DNA of 64,000 bases from Formicarius rufipectus. Taxonomy: Eukaryota; Chordata; Aves; Passeriformes; Formicariidae. A program made the translations under genes and the position numbers. This document shows positions 11,870 to 26,800 of the stretch, in pieces (position 1 is the first letter of the stretch; every line of letters starts with the position of its first letter). The notes under the pieces were generated by a model. That model made no database searches. It saw only the letters and a program-made list of their open reading frames with translations, and was not told the DNA's origin. Location: the NCBI GenBank assembly GCA_013399695.1, contig VXAU01002242.1:224088-288087 (forward strand), written 5' to 3'.

Positions 11870-14800
11870 CTGAAAAAGAGTTAAAGAAATCATTAGATGA
11901 TTTAACACACAATGACAACATTTTAAAGATACTTGAAAATTATCACAGAATCATAGAATATGCTGTGTTGGACGGGATCCATCAGGATCACTGAGTCCAA
12001 TTCCTGGCCCTGCACAAGACACCCCAAGAATCACACCACGTGCCCAAGAGCATTGTCCAAACACTTCTTGAACTCTGTCAGGCTTGGTGCTGTGACAGCT
12101 TCTCTGGAAAGCCTGTTCCAAATGCCCAACCACTCTCTGGGTGAAAATCTATTTACTGATATCCAATCTAAACCTCCCCCAACTCAGCTTCATGCCATTT
12201 CCTCACATCCTGTGACTGGTCACAGGAGCAAAGAGTTGTCCCTCTGCTTCACATCATGAAGGTACTTAAATCGTCATTGCAGACGAATTTATTATCATAG
12301 AGTTGGTAGTATAAAAAGCATGCAGAAAAAAAGCATAAATGAACACTGGTATTCATAACTAACTTTCAGTGCTATGTAAGCTTCTTGGGTCTTCAAAAGG
12401 AAGCATTTTCAGGCTATTAGCACATGTTAAAATCAACTTAGTATATAATTCAGTTACAGTACTTAATGCAAAGTAGCCCTTATTCAGTGGAGCTTTTCCA
12501 ATAATATAAAATTCCTCTTTTCTCAAGAGAAAGCAATATTAAATGATCTTCCCGTGATTTTTCACCTCTTTGAAAGAAGTATTCGATGAGTGCAGTATTC
12601 TATTTATTTGTAACAGACAGAAGTACTTCACATAGTTTCGATTTTTTAATAATACACCCATAAAAAGAGATTCCGTAACAGTTAATCTTGCCTAACATTG
12701 CAGTGTGGGGTTTTACACTTCAGATGTCTGTATACTGGTTAATAAAAAAATGGAAGCAACAATGAAATGTAGAAATAAGGCAACTGCCTGCCATATCACA
12801 GAATCTCACCTCCTCAACTCTAAACTTCAGCTTGCAGGATCTGCAAAAGCTCACAAGGCTATGAGAAGTATCTCAGCATGACAAGAGCACAGGAACTTTT
12901 CTCTGACTCAATTTAAGTCTGTGACATGCTATATTTCCTCTCAATTATTTGCTTCTGAACAAGCTACGTGCCTTTGAAAGGCTGCAAATAAGCAGCAGAG
13001 TGAAAGCCTCTTTGTGTCTTGTTCTAACTACCGGTACTCAATCAAGTACATATAATCTTCTGAAACAAAAGAATATTTGCTCCTTCGTGAGAGCAGAAAC
13101 TACATCACTCTTCAGATCAGGCCTTGATACTAATAAAAAAGAAGAGACATTTTCGAAGGACATCAAGGCCTGTGTAGTTTACCGCAAACTCAAAAATCAA
13201 TGAATGCTCAGGTATCCAGAAAGCCTTTAAAAGATCTGCCCTGAAAGGACACAAGGAAGAGAGGATGCTTATTTATGAAGTCAGTGTTATTTATACTCAA
13301 TCTCACTTCAAGTTTTTGTTAGATTAAGAAGCTATTTTAATCCAAATTTAAATAAAATCTTATTCTTTAAAGTCTTCTTGCAATTATTTTTAAGTGAAGA
13401 AACGTCTCGGCATAAACAACTCACATCCTGGTGTTTGAAAACCCCATCACAGGGTTCCACACAAGTTACCTGAAGCTGAAACATATCTGCACCTTTTGCT
13501 TTGAAAACAAGTCCCAAATATCAACTTCTACCCTTCTCCAACAGATTTTCTTTTGAGAATAAACTGTCCTCCAGGTTTTATGTTTCCCTGACTGAAAATT
13601 CATGGAACAAGGAAGTCAGTCAACAATAATAAGTACAAAAAGTTTTGGAGGGCACTGAAAAAAGAGCCTTAACACAGCTCATGTCTTATCCGTTACTACG
13701 ATTAGGAGTCAGTTTTTGCCCAGTGTGATTTCAGAGCTTAGGCAGAAAGGTAACTATTCATTAACAAGTTCTCCATAGCAGCCTCTTGTTTCCAATAGCC
13801 GAGGTACTTACTGCTTTAGCTACGAATTCTTGGTGCTAGTCGTGTCACCTCATGCTTTTTAACATGCACTGCTATTAAACCAGAAAAACACCAATCTCTG
13901 TCCATCAACAGTCTGTAGGGTTTCATTGTCTATCAATAACTGTATAAAGATTTTACATTCTACCACTTACAACTTGCTTTTATATTTTACATAATTACCC
14001 TTATGAAATTGCAGTCGTTTATGTCATGTTTTTACTATTACTGAAAAACAGCAAATCCAGCTAGGTTAGTTTATCTCTCAGCCACCCTGCCTGCTTCTGT
14101 CAGTTGCCACTTCTGTTTTCAGTAACAGCAGTTCTCAGTATTATCAGTTACCATTCTGTGCTTCACTTCAGAAAAAGGAAATGTTTAACATACTACAAAT
14201 ACAAATAACTTTCTTGAAATCAAATATCAGAGAGAAGTGACTAGAGAAACCTATTTAAATAGCAATTGCTGAATGTAGAACAGTGAGACTAGGCTAAATA
14301 AAAAAACTTCTGATGTGACGGGGTTGCCAAATATGCACAGTTAAAAAATAAAAACAAAAAAAAAGTGTAATTTAGTAAAAACTATCAAAACACCCATACC
14401 AAAAATTATAAAAATAGTGGGTTTTTCGTGAAGCCATGTCTGAAGTCAAAAACCCACGATCTCTTGTTTTCTCAGAATCTGGTAATACACACAGTTTACA
14501 CTGCAAAATGAGAAGCCTATGAATTTTAAAACATTTTAAAAATCCAAGTATGAAAAATAAGGGGAGATGCTTTTTGGGTTTCTTGCGGGGCTTTTTTAAT
14601 ATTATTGAGCAGAAAGCATCACTAATGGCACATCAGCTTTAATATTGCCAAATACATCTAATCATAAATCCAACAAATACACAGTGAAATAGCATTTTCA
14701 ATTTCCTACCCATTTTCATAAAGTTTCATTTACTGTTCCAGATTGAAAACACCTGAGCACTGAGAACTTGAACAGCAGACTGATTTAAGTTTCTATACAG

Positions 14801-17800
14801 CACTCATCACTGTGTTCAAATAGGACTTATTAAAAAAGTCACTTTCCAAAAGGTTTCCTTCTTGATTTCCAAACCAGCAACATAAACTGGAATTACTTTT
14901 CTTTTATGAACCACTACATCTCATGGGATGTCATTACCCATCTATTATTCTCTTTTTAATTTAACGCTTATTCATAATTACAGCAAGAATTATATTCATA
15001 TACGTAAAGAGAAGAATCCATCAGCTTAAACTCTGAAACTCCCAAAGCCTTAATCCAAAAGCTTTTGAAAATTTGCTTTTTGATTTCTAAGCAGGGGAAG
15101 GAAAAAAAAGAAAAAAAAAAAAGAAGAGGATGGGAAGTTAAATTTATAAACTAATTTAAATTGTGTCATTCTCTTGAAATTATTATGTATAATATTATGC
15201 AAGCATAAACGGGAAATAGACAGTCATGTACTTTCCATTTCAATGAAATTCAGTTAAAGCAGGAAATTACAATAAATTAGACTACTCCACATTAGCTAGC
15301 CAAATTTATTAAAACTAAAAACTTACAGTCACTAGTCTAAAATAATTTGACTGCACTATATGGAAGATTACCTCCAACTCCTCCGTCCTGATCTTTGAGG
15401 GCCACTATTTAGTTATTTCCAGTCCTTTAAGTTCTCACTCTGAGATTACTTTCCTCTCACTCAGGATCCACATAACTCCCATTAAAAAAAAAGAAACAAA
15501 ACAAAAACAAAACAAACAACAACAACAAAAAAATTTGGAATAGTAACATTTGGAAATTTAAGTCAGAAAACTATAAGGTTTATATGTATATTCTGTTTCT
15601 GAAGCTTTGACTAGTGCTTTTTTCCAATTTTGTCAACTAGTCTCTTCACTTCATTCTATGTGACATTCTTCCCAGTGGTATCATTATTCTAAACCTTTGC
15701 AGCATCAAAAATACACACAAAACCCAACATAATGCCCAAAACAAGATTCTTGCAGACAGTGTCACCCTTTGAAACTTGTCTTTGACCTATATTCTGAATC
15801 CCTTCTATTCTTTACAGATCTTGCCATCTCACCTTTAAAAAGGGGAAATGACCTGAGACCAGTACCATCTTCCCTCTCCTTAGAAGGGAGTCTGCTCTGG
15901 CCACAACAGAAGGCCCCTACCCAGATGAGCCCTTGGGAATAGGGAGGGATCACCTGTGAGACTCAGGGATTCAGTGGTGCTATGGGAGGTCTCCAGAAAC
16001 CCAGAAAGTAAGGGAAAGAAATAATGGGGAAGTTGGGTGCTATGACCCTTTCAGCATATTTTGTGCAATGGCATCAGGCAAGCCGGGCTTGTTCAGATCA
16101 AAGAGAGGGCAAAGACATATGCAAGCCCACCCTCAGTAGCCCACACGTCTACTCAGGACATCAGCGGAGCTGAAGAACCTGCAACTCTGTAACATTCAGG
16201 ATCCATAAAAATTAAATCAGATCTCTATCACTCATTTATGATTCAAATACTTCCTAGATTTCCCCTTATCCTACTGCCATCCACACTTTTCACATTTTTC
16301 TGTACCTCAAGATCACTCACTCAGTGAGTGATCACACAGTTAAAAAAATATTATTAAAATAGACCTTTGGTTTACACTTTCGTTTTTTTCACTTCAGTGT
16401 TAATCAACTGTCACATCTCACTTCTCCAAGCATTCTATCATTTTTCCATCCATTTCCTTACTGCTATCTAGGGAAGAAGAAAGGTGTTGGAGTAGGGAAG
16501 ATGGATGGGAACTGGGAGGAGGATTGGAGGGAGAGTGGTTTTGATGTGGTTTCTTCGGGGTTTTTAAACATGAAAGCAGGAGCACTCTCGTGCAATGCCT
16601 TGATCTACTTTATGGGGATCAATTTATGCCTGTTATGTGGCTCAATTTAGTAAATCTTCAAACCAAGAAAGGTAAGTACACTCAGCAAGCAGGGATATTG
16701 AGCAGAATTCCACAGACTAATTTAAGGAGCTCTATACATATATTACTAGAGCTGGAAGATAACTCAATGCCACTTGTAAGTGCAATAACAATTTCTAGAA
16801 AGTGTGTATTTAAAATATGTTTATCTTAAGGCAGAGTTTAAGATGCACATATCCAATGAAGGATTAATAAAATATATCTTTGGACAAGTTCAACAAAACT
16901 AGAAATTAAAAAATTCTAATTTTATTTTAAAAAACCCTGTAAAAGAGATCTCCACAAATAACACTAAATGAATATGCCACCTGAGTATTATTGCCTGACA
17001 AAAGACAATTAAAAAAAAAAAAAAACTAAATAATTTCAGATGTTTAATGATCCCACAAAACTGACTGAAACTACATTCCATACCCCAACTTTACTGAATA
17101 TTTGATATTGAAGACCTATTGACATGTTGCATTTTACTTCACGAGGTTATTCACAGTATTTCCTTTTTTAATTACTCCCAAGTAATACAAGTATTGTTTT
17201 ATTGTACTAGTCTATTCTACCAGTGTCTACCAGTCCTGTCAGTATTTTCACTAAACCAGTCTATTTTCAGATCACGCATAATTCAACTATTAAAAGAATC
17301 ATCTTTCAACTGACTGCTTGTAAAAAATACTGCACTACCATCATCACTGTAACATATTGTCTGAGTTCTCAAATACACTTTTAAGCTCTAAGATAATCAT
17401 TCAACCAGAAAGGGATTCTAACTATTCTGTAACTAATTCTTTTCAATGTCTTATTATAGTATGCTTCCCCCAAAACACTAAATCTTTAATAAAAATTTCA
17501 ACAATATTTCAGATCAGATCTTCTTTAATTATCAATACAAACTTACCCTAACATTTCTAACTGTATTATGGAGAAAGCAGACATCCACGGTAAATACAAA
17601 GTTGTGTTCCTCAAAATTATTATCAAGTTTTCATATAGTCTAACGAATCACATTAACCACATCTTAAGAGCAGTCATATAAATATATCATCTCATACGTA
17701 ATCAAACAACCAAAAGACAAAACTAAATCAAGATCCTACAGTTTTCTGACAATCTCATCATTTCACTAAATAATATTTTACCTCAAGCTATTCTCCAATG

Positions 17801-20800
17801 AGAATATGAAATCTTGGTATCATTTTTATTAAGTTACTTGATTTCTCATCCAAATATTTTGATTTTAAAAAAGGACATTAAGTACATTATGAGATGTTTA
17901 CCTGGAATCTCTATTTTGAAGTTACTTTCACAGTTGTATAGCTAATTGGTAGTGTCTGTCAGTTACTCTTGAAGAAGTGCTTTAAACTTTGCAATTTTCT
18001 TTTATAAACAAGAATATAAACAGATTCTTTTGCCAGACAAATTAAACAACTTCTAGTTTCTCCCTCCCTGAAGTACAGAAGTAAAAGAAATAACATCATT
18101 ACAGGCTATTTTTACCCAAACTAAGAACTACAAAATCACAACCATTGTACATGTGAACTACATTCATATTTATCTGAGACACAGATGATCTTCACCAAAA
18201 CCTTAAGAACAGTTCCATCATGCAATACAAGAAAATAAAAAGCTCATCCCAAAAGAGTCAAGAGTTTATATTCTTTATAATAATTCAAGAGACTATTTCT
18301 GATACAGCACAAGTATTTCTTTCCTCTTAGAAGTATTTAAGCATTCTTCTTCCTGTGGACATCTTTTAATGATGTAATATTCACCATCAATTTCATTTAT
18401 AGGCTAATTTCTAGCTACATACTGCACTGATATTATTTCTTTGTTAGTTTATTTCTGACTAGCATTGTTTCCTTCTTGTCTCTGGCTTTTACTTATAGTA
18501 CTCCTTGATTCATCTGTAGAAAAGCTCAGGTAAGGCACCAATGTGTAGGAAAGCGCTATATTTATATTATTTCCTTTCAAAACACTGTACTAGGCTAGTT
18601 CTTCAAACCCATTTCTCCAACACATGTAAAATTGCATTTCTATTAAACAGATAATTGCAACAATGGAAAAAACAAATGAAAGCAAGTTCTCCATTTAATT
18701 TTATCCTATCAGAAGATGTTGTATTTGGCTCTATAATAGTACAAACAGAAGCTACATGGAAGTACATATGAAAGTCTAACTAGAACCACTAGAAAGGGGA
18801 GTAAATTGAAGAATTAAATTAAGTAATTGAAAGAAGATGGTCCACATCATCTTTGCTATTTATGACCCATATACTTTAAAATAAAAAGCCTCCATGAGAT
18901 TCAATTGCCCTATAATATAGACCAATTTGACTAACATATTATTTCACTGTATTATTAGATATTTACATTAATCATATAACTGCAACAGTAGTAAAACAAT
19001 TTAAATAATGTACTCAACATACAAAACTTACAAGGAAGTAAAATCAGGTAAGCACTCAAGCCAGTCATGCTATAAATTCAAAAAAGAGAATTTCTCAAGT
19101 GGGACATTATGATGAGAAATTCCAGGCCCTGAATGATTTTGACAAATACATGGAACCATGGGACTATGTCTGACTTCAAAAACACAGTATTAATATAATA
19201 CATGAAAAGGAAAAAAACCTCAAAGGCACAATACCAAGGAAAAAAACGTGACAGATTAAATACAGAAAATTAATGAGATGCCCTTGCTTTTACTACACAT
19301 ATTTACACTGCTATTCTTAGTCCAGAGTATCCTCATATACTTGTTTGAGGTGGTTCTGAAGTCAAAATAGCAAGTGCCATCGAATTATTATTAATCGAAC
19401 TGTGATATCAGATTCATTAATAAAATGTTTTCTCTCACAAAAGAAATGTCTTCAGATTTCATTCTTACCTCTGTTACTTTGGGCTGAAGTCTTAAAACTT
19501 CAGGACTCATGCGTGGGATATCTATATGGATCTAATTAGACAAAGAGGAATACTGTAAAAGGAACCAGCAGCACACTTTCTGAACAACACAGTACTTAAA
19601 ATAATTCTATCATTTTACAGTATTAGTTATAATCCCATTGTATCACTACTTTTTAGATAACATGGATTATTACTTTATTTCAAAACATACAGCCAAATCA
19701 TTAAGTCATTGTTAATGACATTGTATATACTTGCATTCACATTTTGGGATCCTTATATCACATTCTGGGATCCTTATATCACATTTTAATTCTTTGCAAA
19801 TTATGGTCATATTGACAATACTCATTACCTCAGGGTAATTACGAGTAAATACATACTACTACTTCTATAAAGTCAACTTCAACTCCCACTGCTATAGAAC
19901 CACAGAATCATTTAGGTTGGAAAAGACCTGTGAGGTCATCAAGGTCAACGGTTCAAAGGTAAAAACAGAGTTTAACACCTATTTTAATGTATTTGACAAT
20001 CAAGAAGAGAGCAAAAAATACCAGCATTTCTAAATTTTTATTCCAAACTTCGCAAAGGAGTTTTATGCAACAGAATCCTAAAGTGACAATTTTGGGCTCC
20101 ATACTCAAGTGCCTTATGTTAGTGATGCCACTTACTTCCTGCTACTAAAGATAAGGATTGAAGCCAAAAGAAGGATCTCAGCTCCTCCTCCAGGAAGACT
20201 AAAGTAATCTTGTGTAGTCTGTACTTAGTGTTACAAGCTATTCATTTCAATACAAAACATAAAGTTATCTGCTTACCTGGGTTGGCATGAAAAGTTGACA
20301 GTCCTATGTTTATTGCACATCATACACAGTTTCAACTTAAACAAAAGTATGGAGCCAGTAAGGAACGGTCAGTGTTATACTTTCCCTGTCCATCCTCAGT
20401 CACTTGAAGGAGGGTCTGAACACATTAAATATTTGAAAACACTACTATTCTGAAACAGAAAACCATGGCAACACTAAAGCTGACATTAGGAGAAAACCAC
20501 TATGTCAAATTTCAGACCAAACTGCTTCATATTGTTTCTTCTAAGATTCAGGAAAATTATTAGAGTTGTCTATCCAGCAAGATTAAAGAAACAGAGAAAA
20601 ACATCAGCGAACTTCTAAAATAATCTCTTCAATATCTTTAGCAGATGTTCAGTAGATAAAAGCTACTTCAATAGGTGTTCTACCTGTCTATAGGTATCTT
20701 GGTGATTTTCATCATTTCTGGAATCATAGTATTGTTCAACAAAGGCAAAATACTCTTTGCGTTTTCTTTGTAAAGTGCTTTCTCTTCGGTCCACATTTGC

Positions 20801-23800
20801 AGGAAGATAGCCCTGGGGGAAAAAAAAACAAACAAACAAACAAAACAAACAAACAAAAAAAACAAANNNNNNNNNNNNNNNNNNNNNNNNNNNNNNNNNN
20901 NNNNNNNNNNNNAAAAAAAAAACAGGATATTATCTTTTGCCTTACATACAAAAAGCACAGCTGTGACATAATAAACTGACAGTGTCATGTAGTCCTACAC
21001 AGATCTGAATAATCATTCAATAAAATTATTTTTCTTATCAGTCCAACTGGTACAAAAGTTCAGATACAAACATCTTATAAAAGCAGCTGCTTTTATTCTG
21101 TGCCTTTTTTTTTTTTTTAGAAAAAGCAATTTCTCATCAGGATTACTAAAATTACTTCCAGAGAGAAAAGCTCAAATAAATAAGTTCAGATACATATAAT
21201 GCCACTTGAATTCTTCAATTTCTATGTACAAAGTATTGGAGTAATTTTATTAATTATTAAACAAAATGTGTATTAATTCAGTTCCCTTCAAGTAGGAATT
21301 ATATACATTAGCAAATACATTTAAATAATGGTTAAACTTATAATACAATTAAATACTAATTCAAAAGCTTTAAAAACATCTAGTTACATTATATCACCGT
21401 TTCCAGTGAGGGGAAAAAAATTTCAAGCTTTCATTTCATCTCAGTAGGTTATTAAAAGTTTCATCAAAGAAAAAGAATCAACAGCACAAGGTACGGGACT
21501 CTCAGCTGTAAGAACACACTCTGTACATTTCCTCAGTTGTTTCCCTGAAAGCAATTTATAAATATTATCATATTTTGCACAAGGTGTGGACACACTAAGG
21601 AAGCCATGTTAATAGATCTGCAGGATCATACATTGTTGCATTAAGTATGGAATATATCGGAATGGTTCTTCACTGAACTAATTCACATATATCTGAAAGT
21701 CCCAATCTTCCCCAAAAAAATAAACACTTGAAAAAATCATTCTTATTTTCTTCTTCAATCCAGTTCAATCATTTCTGTTACCTCAGTCTTCTTCTAATCT
21801 AAAAAACAAACTTAGATTACTATTCCAGCATTTTACTAAAGGTTAATGATACTAAATGTTCAGTTTATATTTAAAGTACACTTATTAGAAACACCATTAT
21901 GAATGCAACAGACTACCAAGGTTTTCTGAATATTCAGAAATAGTTAAAGCTTTCTTGTAAATAACTTGCTTTCAAATGATCAACACCAACATCCCACAAC
22001 ACTGCAAAAAAGAAAGCCAGTTCAGGTTTAACCTACACAGCAGTCCTAAATACATCCTTTGTAAAAGATTCATTTTAAAGATGGATGGCTTTGAAAGAGA
22101 TCTGGATATCCAAGATAATATAAGCAAAATCTAATTATCAAATTATTCACTAGTTAAGTCAAATTACAGTATTTCTTGCCATCAATCCATAAGCTCCCCT
22201 TCCACAATAATAGCTTCCACTATACCAACGATAATTACCAAAATACACAAATCAAACTTTTGTTATATTTAAGTTCCATTAACAAAAATAGTCCTTGTAA
22301 CACCAAAAAAAACTGTAATAGAAATGCAGCAATATTTGCACTCATACAGTGAGCTACAGCCATAACTAGTAATAAATAAAACAGCAGATCACCTTGACTG
22401 TCATCACAAAGCATGTACAGGACAGCCAGGGGATCAGTTCCAGCCAGCAGGGGCTTAGGAAAGGCACATCCTGCACTGTAACAGGCTGCCGAGGGCATTG
22501 GTTGAGTCACCATCCCTGGAGGTACTTAAAAGACATGGCCCTTAGGGGCATGGTTTAGTGCTTGGTTAATGGTTGGATTCAATGACCTTAAAATGTCCTT
22601 TACAACAATTCTGTGATTCCATAATAAAATAATTTAAAATGTTATTCCTGTATACTTTCATTTCTTAGTTTATAATGACAACATAGTAAGTACAAACCAT
22701 ATTACATTCCAAATAACTTAAGAGGTACTTGCTTTGGCAAAACCATGTATTTTAATATATACTGACTTGTGCCTGGTTGCAGGTACTTTAAATCACACCA
22801 ACTTCACTTTTGTCTCAAGACTCAGCCTGACGTTTAATATCCTGCCCCAATCTTTTGTATTAAGTTAGATATTGAATTCTGACACCTGCTTATACTCAAC
22901 AGTTGTGGTTTTTCCCCTGTAGGAAATCTTGGTTGCATTAGAAAAGAATTCATTTGTGAGACCAAATGTGATCATTTGAAGGACACTCATACTTTCTCAG
23001 CAAGCCTTTTTGCCATTATTCAGTTTCAAACACTGAACTAATCTTTCAATTCAGCATGTCATGTTTCCTGTTCACTTTACAAATTAGGTTTTATTTTTAA
23101 AAGTTGGAAACGTTTGCAGCACATCATCAGTGAATACACTGGTGGAGAGTTTAATCCATTTATTCATCAATTTCCTCCAAAGGCTTTTGCATACATATCC
23201 TTTGTTTTGTTATTCAAAAGAGAAGTGAGCCCGAATAGTTCTGTTTGCTGTTTAGGTGCAGTGTACATAACATTTTCCCTATATTTTAAAAAAAAAATTG
23301 TGTACTTTTTTAATATACTGTTACCAGTAGACATGCATAATCCGAGTATGATACTGATTTTCATATGTTCTTCCTTCGAAAATCTGCATTCATCAAACAT
23401 GTTAACATTATTACCCAGTTGTCTATGTAATAAATATCTGAATTGATCAATTCCTTATATAAAATTTTTAAAATTCCAATTTCCATGCTGATTTTACAAA
23501 TAAGATAATTACCATCTGCCTCAGATACTACCAATGGTACTCAATTGCCCCAAAAAGACTAAGTTTGGGCTTTTTAAATAAGACTTTTGAACCCCTCCAA
23601 AACAAGTATATCCAGTCTTAATTTAGCTCTAAACTATAATTTGGGTTCTTCAGTTTTCTGTTCTTTTTCAGTAGTGCAACTGATCTTTAATCAAAACATC
23701 GCTTTTGATTTTTAAGAACACTTCTTTCCCCAGGAGCTCCCAGCACACTGTATTAGAATTATGGAAAGGTTTGGGTTGGAAAAGACCTTAAAGATCACCT

Positions 23801-26800
23801 TATTCCAACCCCCTGCTATGGGTAGGAACATTTTTACTAGACAAGGTTACTCAAGGGTTCCACCCAACCTGGCCTTAAACACTGACAGGGACTATCCCAC
23901 TACTCCATCTCAGCTGGGACACAGATTAACAACAGGTCAGTATTAGGTTACCATTAGAAAAAGCATGGTGGAGCTTATGGCCTCAAAAACTGAAAGCACT
24001 TTTTTCCTTCCCACTTGGGAAAGATGATGAAAAACATGCTGCCTTACAGTATATGTAATGATTACTAAATTACTCATTTTCGATTTACAAAACATATTAA
24101 ATGAGGACCACATAATAGGTAAGAAATCACGGCAAGACTTTCTAGCTGAGAACTTCCAAAATGTTGCTATTTGGAGGTAGAAACAAACAAACAAGGAAAA
24201 GATTTGAAGTCCTATTACTCACCAAAAAAAAAAAAATCCACTTCATTCTTAAAGGAGAAAGTAACCTGAAGACAGGTTTTTTGCAGAGGTATGACAAGAC
24301 AGATGAAGTTCAGAATTGAACTGAAATAATCCCAAACTGGAATGGTTAAAGCAACAGCACAACAAACTCTACACTTAAGAATTTCTCTCGTCCAGGAAAC
24401 TCAGGCATACTAAACTAAGGTTACGGAATTAAGCTAAAGCTCATGGAAAGCCCATGTTCTTACTAGAGAGCAAGAAGAGCCAGTTCACTTTATGTAAAAG
24501 GTATTTTTTATAATTTGCATAATTCTGACTCTCTAAACCTGTGTCAGTCTTCTGATACAGAATTTAAACCTATCCTTATGCTTTAGCTTACTGCGTTTCA
24601 AAGCCAAGTTTGAGTTAGCCATAATTTTTCTCTTATAAAACAGGCATTCTAAACTTCAAGTGAAAAAAAATGCCCTTTTCTTTACCAAAATCTCAGACAA
24701 CTTTGGAAACACAAATTGTAAGCTCCATGTTTAGTTTCAATTACAGCAGGATATTTGAATATCCACCATTAAGCTGCATCCGCATTTAGCACTAGAAGGA
24801 ACTAAGTTGCAAATTTAGTAGAACTCATCAGCAAGAGAGATTCTTTCAGTCTCTGGAAATCAGAGTCAATCTGAAGTAAATACTTTGCATTCCCTACGGA
24901 ATTATTCTATAAAAAGCAAAGCTGTTTAAGTCTACTCTCTGAAAAATTCAATAGTGTTAAACTGCTGTGTGTATAATTCAGAATTTTAAACAGTTCTTAA
25001 ATGCATGAAGATTTGCTGAGAAAGTGTATTTCATAACCTCTGGAGAGCAGACAGCACAAGAGTTCTGCTTCTTTTTAATACAAACATCTTTATGAGCCTT
25101 CTCCCAACCACAGGCAGACAAGCAACAGCTAAAATACACAACTGTTTGCCATCACAAGTACTATGGCTGAAAAGATTTGACATGAAAATTACTTCAAGGA
25201 AAACACTTTATTTCTGCAGAACCATTTTAACTATAGGCCAAACACTAAGATCAAAAAGCTCCTGTTCTTAACACCAAACCGAGTGAATCTCGGTTCTCTC
25301 CAATGAGAGACAAGCTTCTCTCCAATGCCCAAATGAAACACCTCTGTGTGCTGCTCCACGGTGTTTCAGTAAACCTGCTCTCAAGCTACTGCCATCGCAA
25401 AATCCTCTGGCCAACCAGCAAAGTTCAGAGAACTCAGTCAGCCAAAGACTCACACTACAAAATAAGTGATTAGTTTTTTAATTAGGTTGTCTCTCTGACC
25501 TGACTCACAGGTCTAACATCAGGACAGCCAATGCCACAACTTAGTTGACTACAGCAGTTCAGATTTGTTCATCTTGAACCACTATAGAAAAACCAAGCAA
25601 AAAAACCTATAGATCCTATCACAGTTCTTCCTCAGTACATTGTTAATCCTTTCTTGCAGTTACTTTAATGTGAAGTCAGAATGAAGCCTTTCATAGGAAA
25701 CTGATAGGCTTCGTTTCCTCTATGTGTGTCTATTTTCAAGAAAACTGTAAGACTGTACTTGTCTTTGAACTCTCCACCATTCCATCAGAACTGGTTGAAA
25801 GAGGCCTCTGTTATCACACAAGCCTTTCTTTCATAGAAAGCCAGGCTGAAAAATAAAGATATATAGCTGACATGATTTACTACTACTTCTCATCCCCCTC
25901 CTTTCAATTTGATAGATTAATCTTGACACTGAGCAAAAGAACATAACTTCCACTACAGTTCAGCAAAAGGACACGTTTTCAACTACCACTGATGGATTAC
26001 AGCTCAAGTAAAATTATTTGCAATGCTTGAAAAAGCTATTATCACTCAATGCATAGGAAGAATTAGGAAAAATACAACTTACTGAAAGAAGCTTCCATGC
26101 AATTGGACGAACCCGTTTGGGAATGCCGGACCAACTCAATTTTCGCAATTCGTCTATTAAAAGAGAGGTGTGTGATAAGAACCAAGGAAAATACTATCAA
26201 TTAATATACACAGATATATTCAAATTAGCACAAAGGTTTTTACAACAATGATCATGTCTTCTTGGAAAATACAATGAAATCAGAAATATAGGACAATCTT
26301 AATGAATTAATAAAATACTGGATAATTGCTATCCACAGGGATACCTCTGATAGTAAGTACTGAGTGTGATATGTTAACTTTCTGGAGTATTTCTCAGCAC
26401 TGCTTCTTAATATACATGCCTTATATTGTCTCACTTGGCAAATTAATATATAAATGTATTATTTCTCCACTGTTTTTTGAGATACATATGAAGAGTATAC
26501 TGTGTATCAAATCAGGTAAAGTAGTTGTAATACATTAGTCTAGGCAAAATGTAAGGAGTAGCAGCATATGTTTTCAAAAACATTAAAAGGTTCGCAGTAC
26601 TTCTGCACACTAAATATCCATGGATGGACGAAGGATAAAAGCATGCTTATACATATAATCTTAAGAAATGTGGTGGTAGCACAACAAATTTCTCCATTAC
26701 TCTTCATCTCAAGGAGTTGAAAGACACTGGAAGAATAAAGGAAGGCCAAAGGATCCATAACATTAGAAAAATATGACACTATTAGAGCTCAGTGTGAAAC

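Larger units (their letters stand above)
11870..19468 (-). other. TBC1D22A intron 7
   Basis: 7599 bp. It holds a CR1 3' end (11944-12275), an A-rich repeat at 15482 and the palindrome at 16311. A stretch at about 15840-16200 is more GC-rich than its neighbours and could be an old unrecognised repeat; no coding match was seen. Confidence 0.85.
19532..20683 (-). other. TBC1D22A intron 6
   Basis: 1152 bp, with the 21-bp tandem duplication and a very short CR1 fragment. Nothing else recognised. Confidence 0.9.
20813..26082 (-). other. TBC1D22A intron 5
   Basis: 5270 bp plus the uncertain gap length. It contains two CR1 fragments in opposite orientations (22480-22622 and 23754-23935) and the TTTG repeat at its acceptor end. 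Confidence 0.9.

Noticed and set aside
20663..20988. Open frames running through the N gap next to exon 6
   Set aside because: Only the exon 6 part is real coding sequence; the remainder translates repeat and unknown bases.
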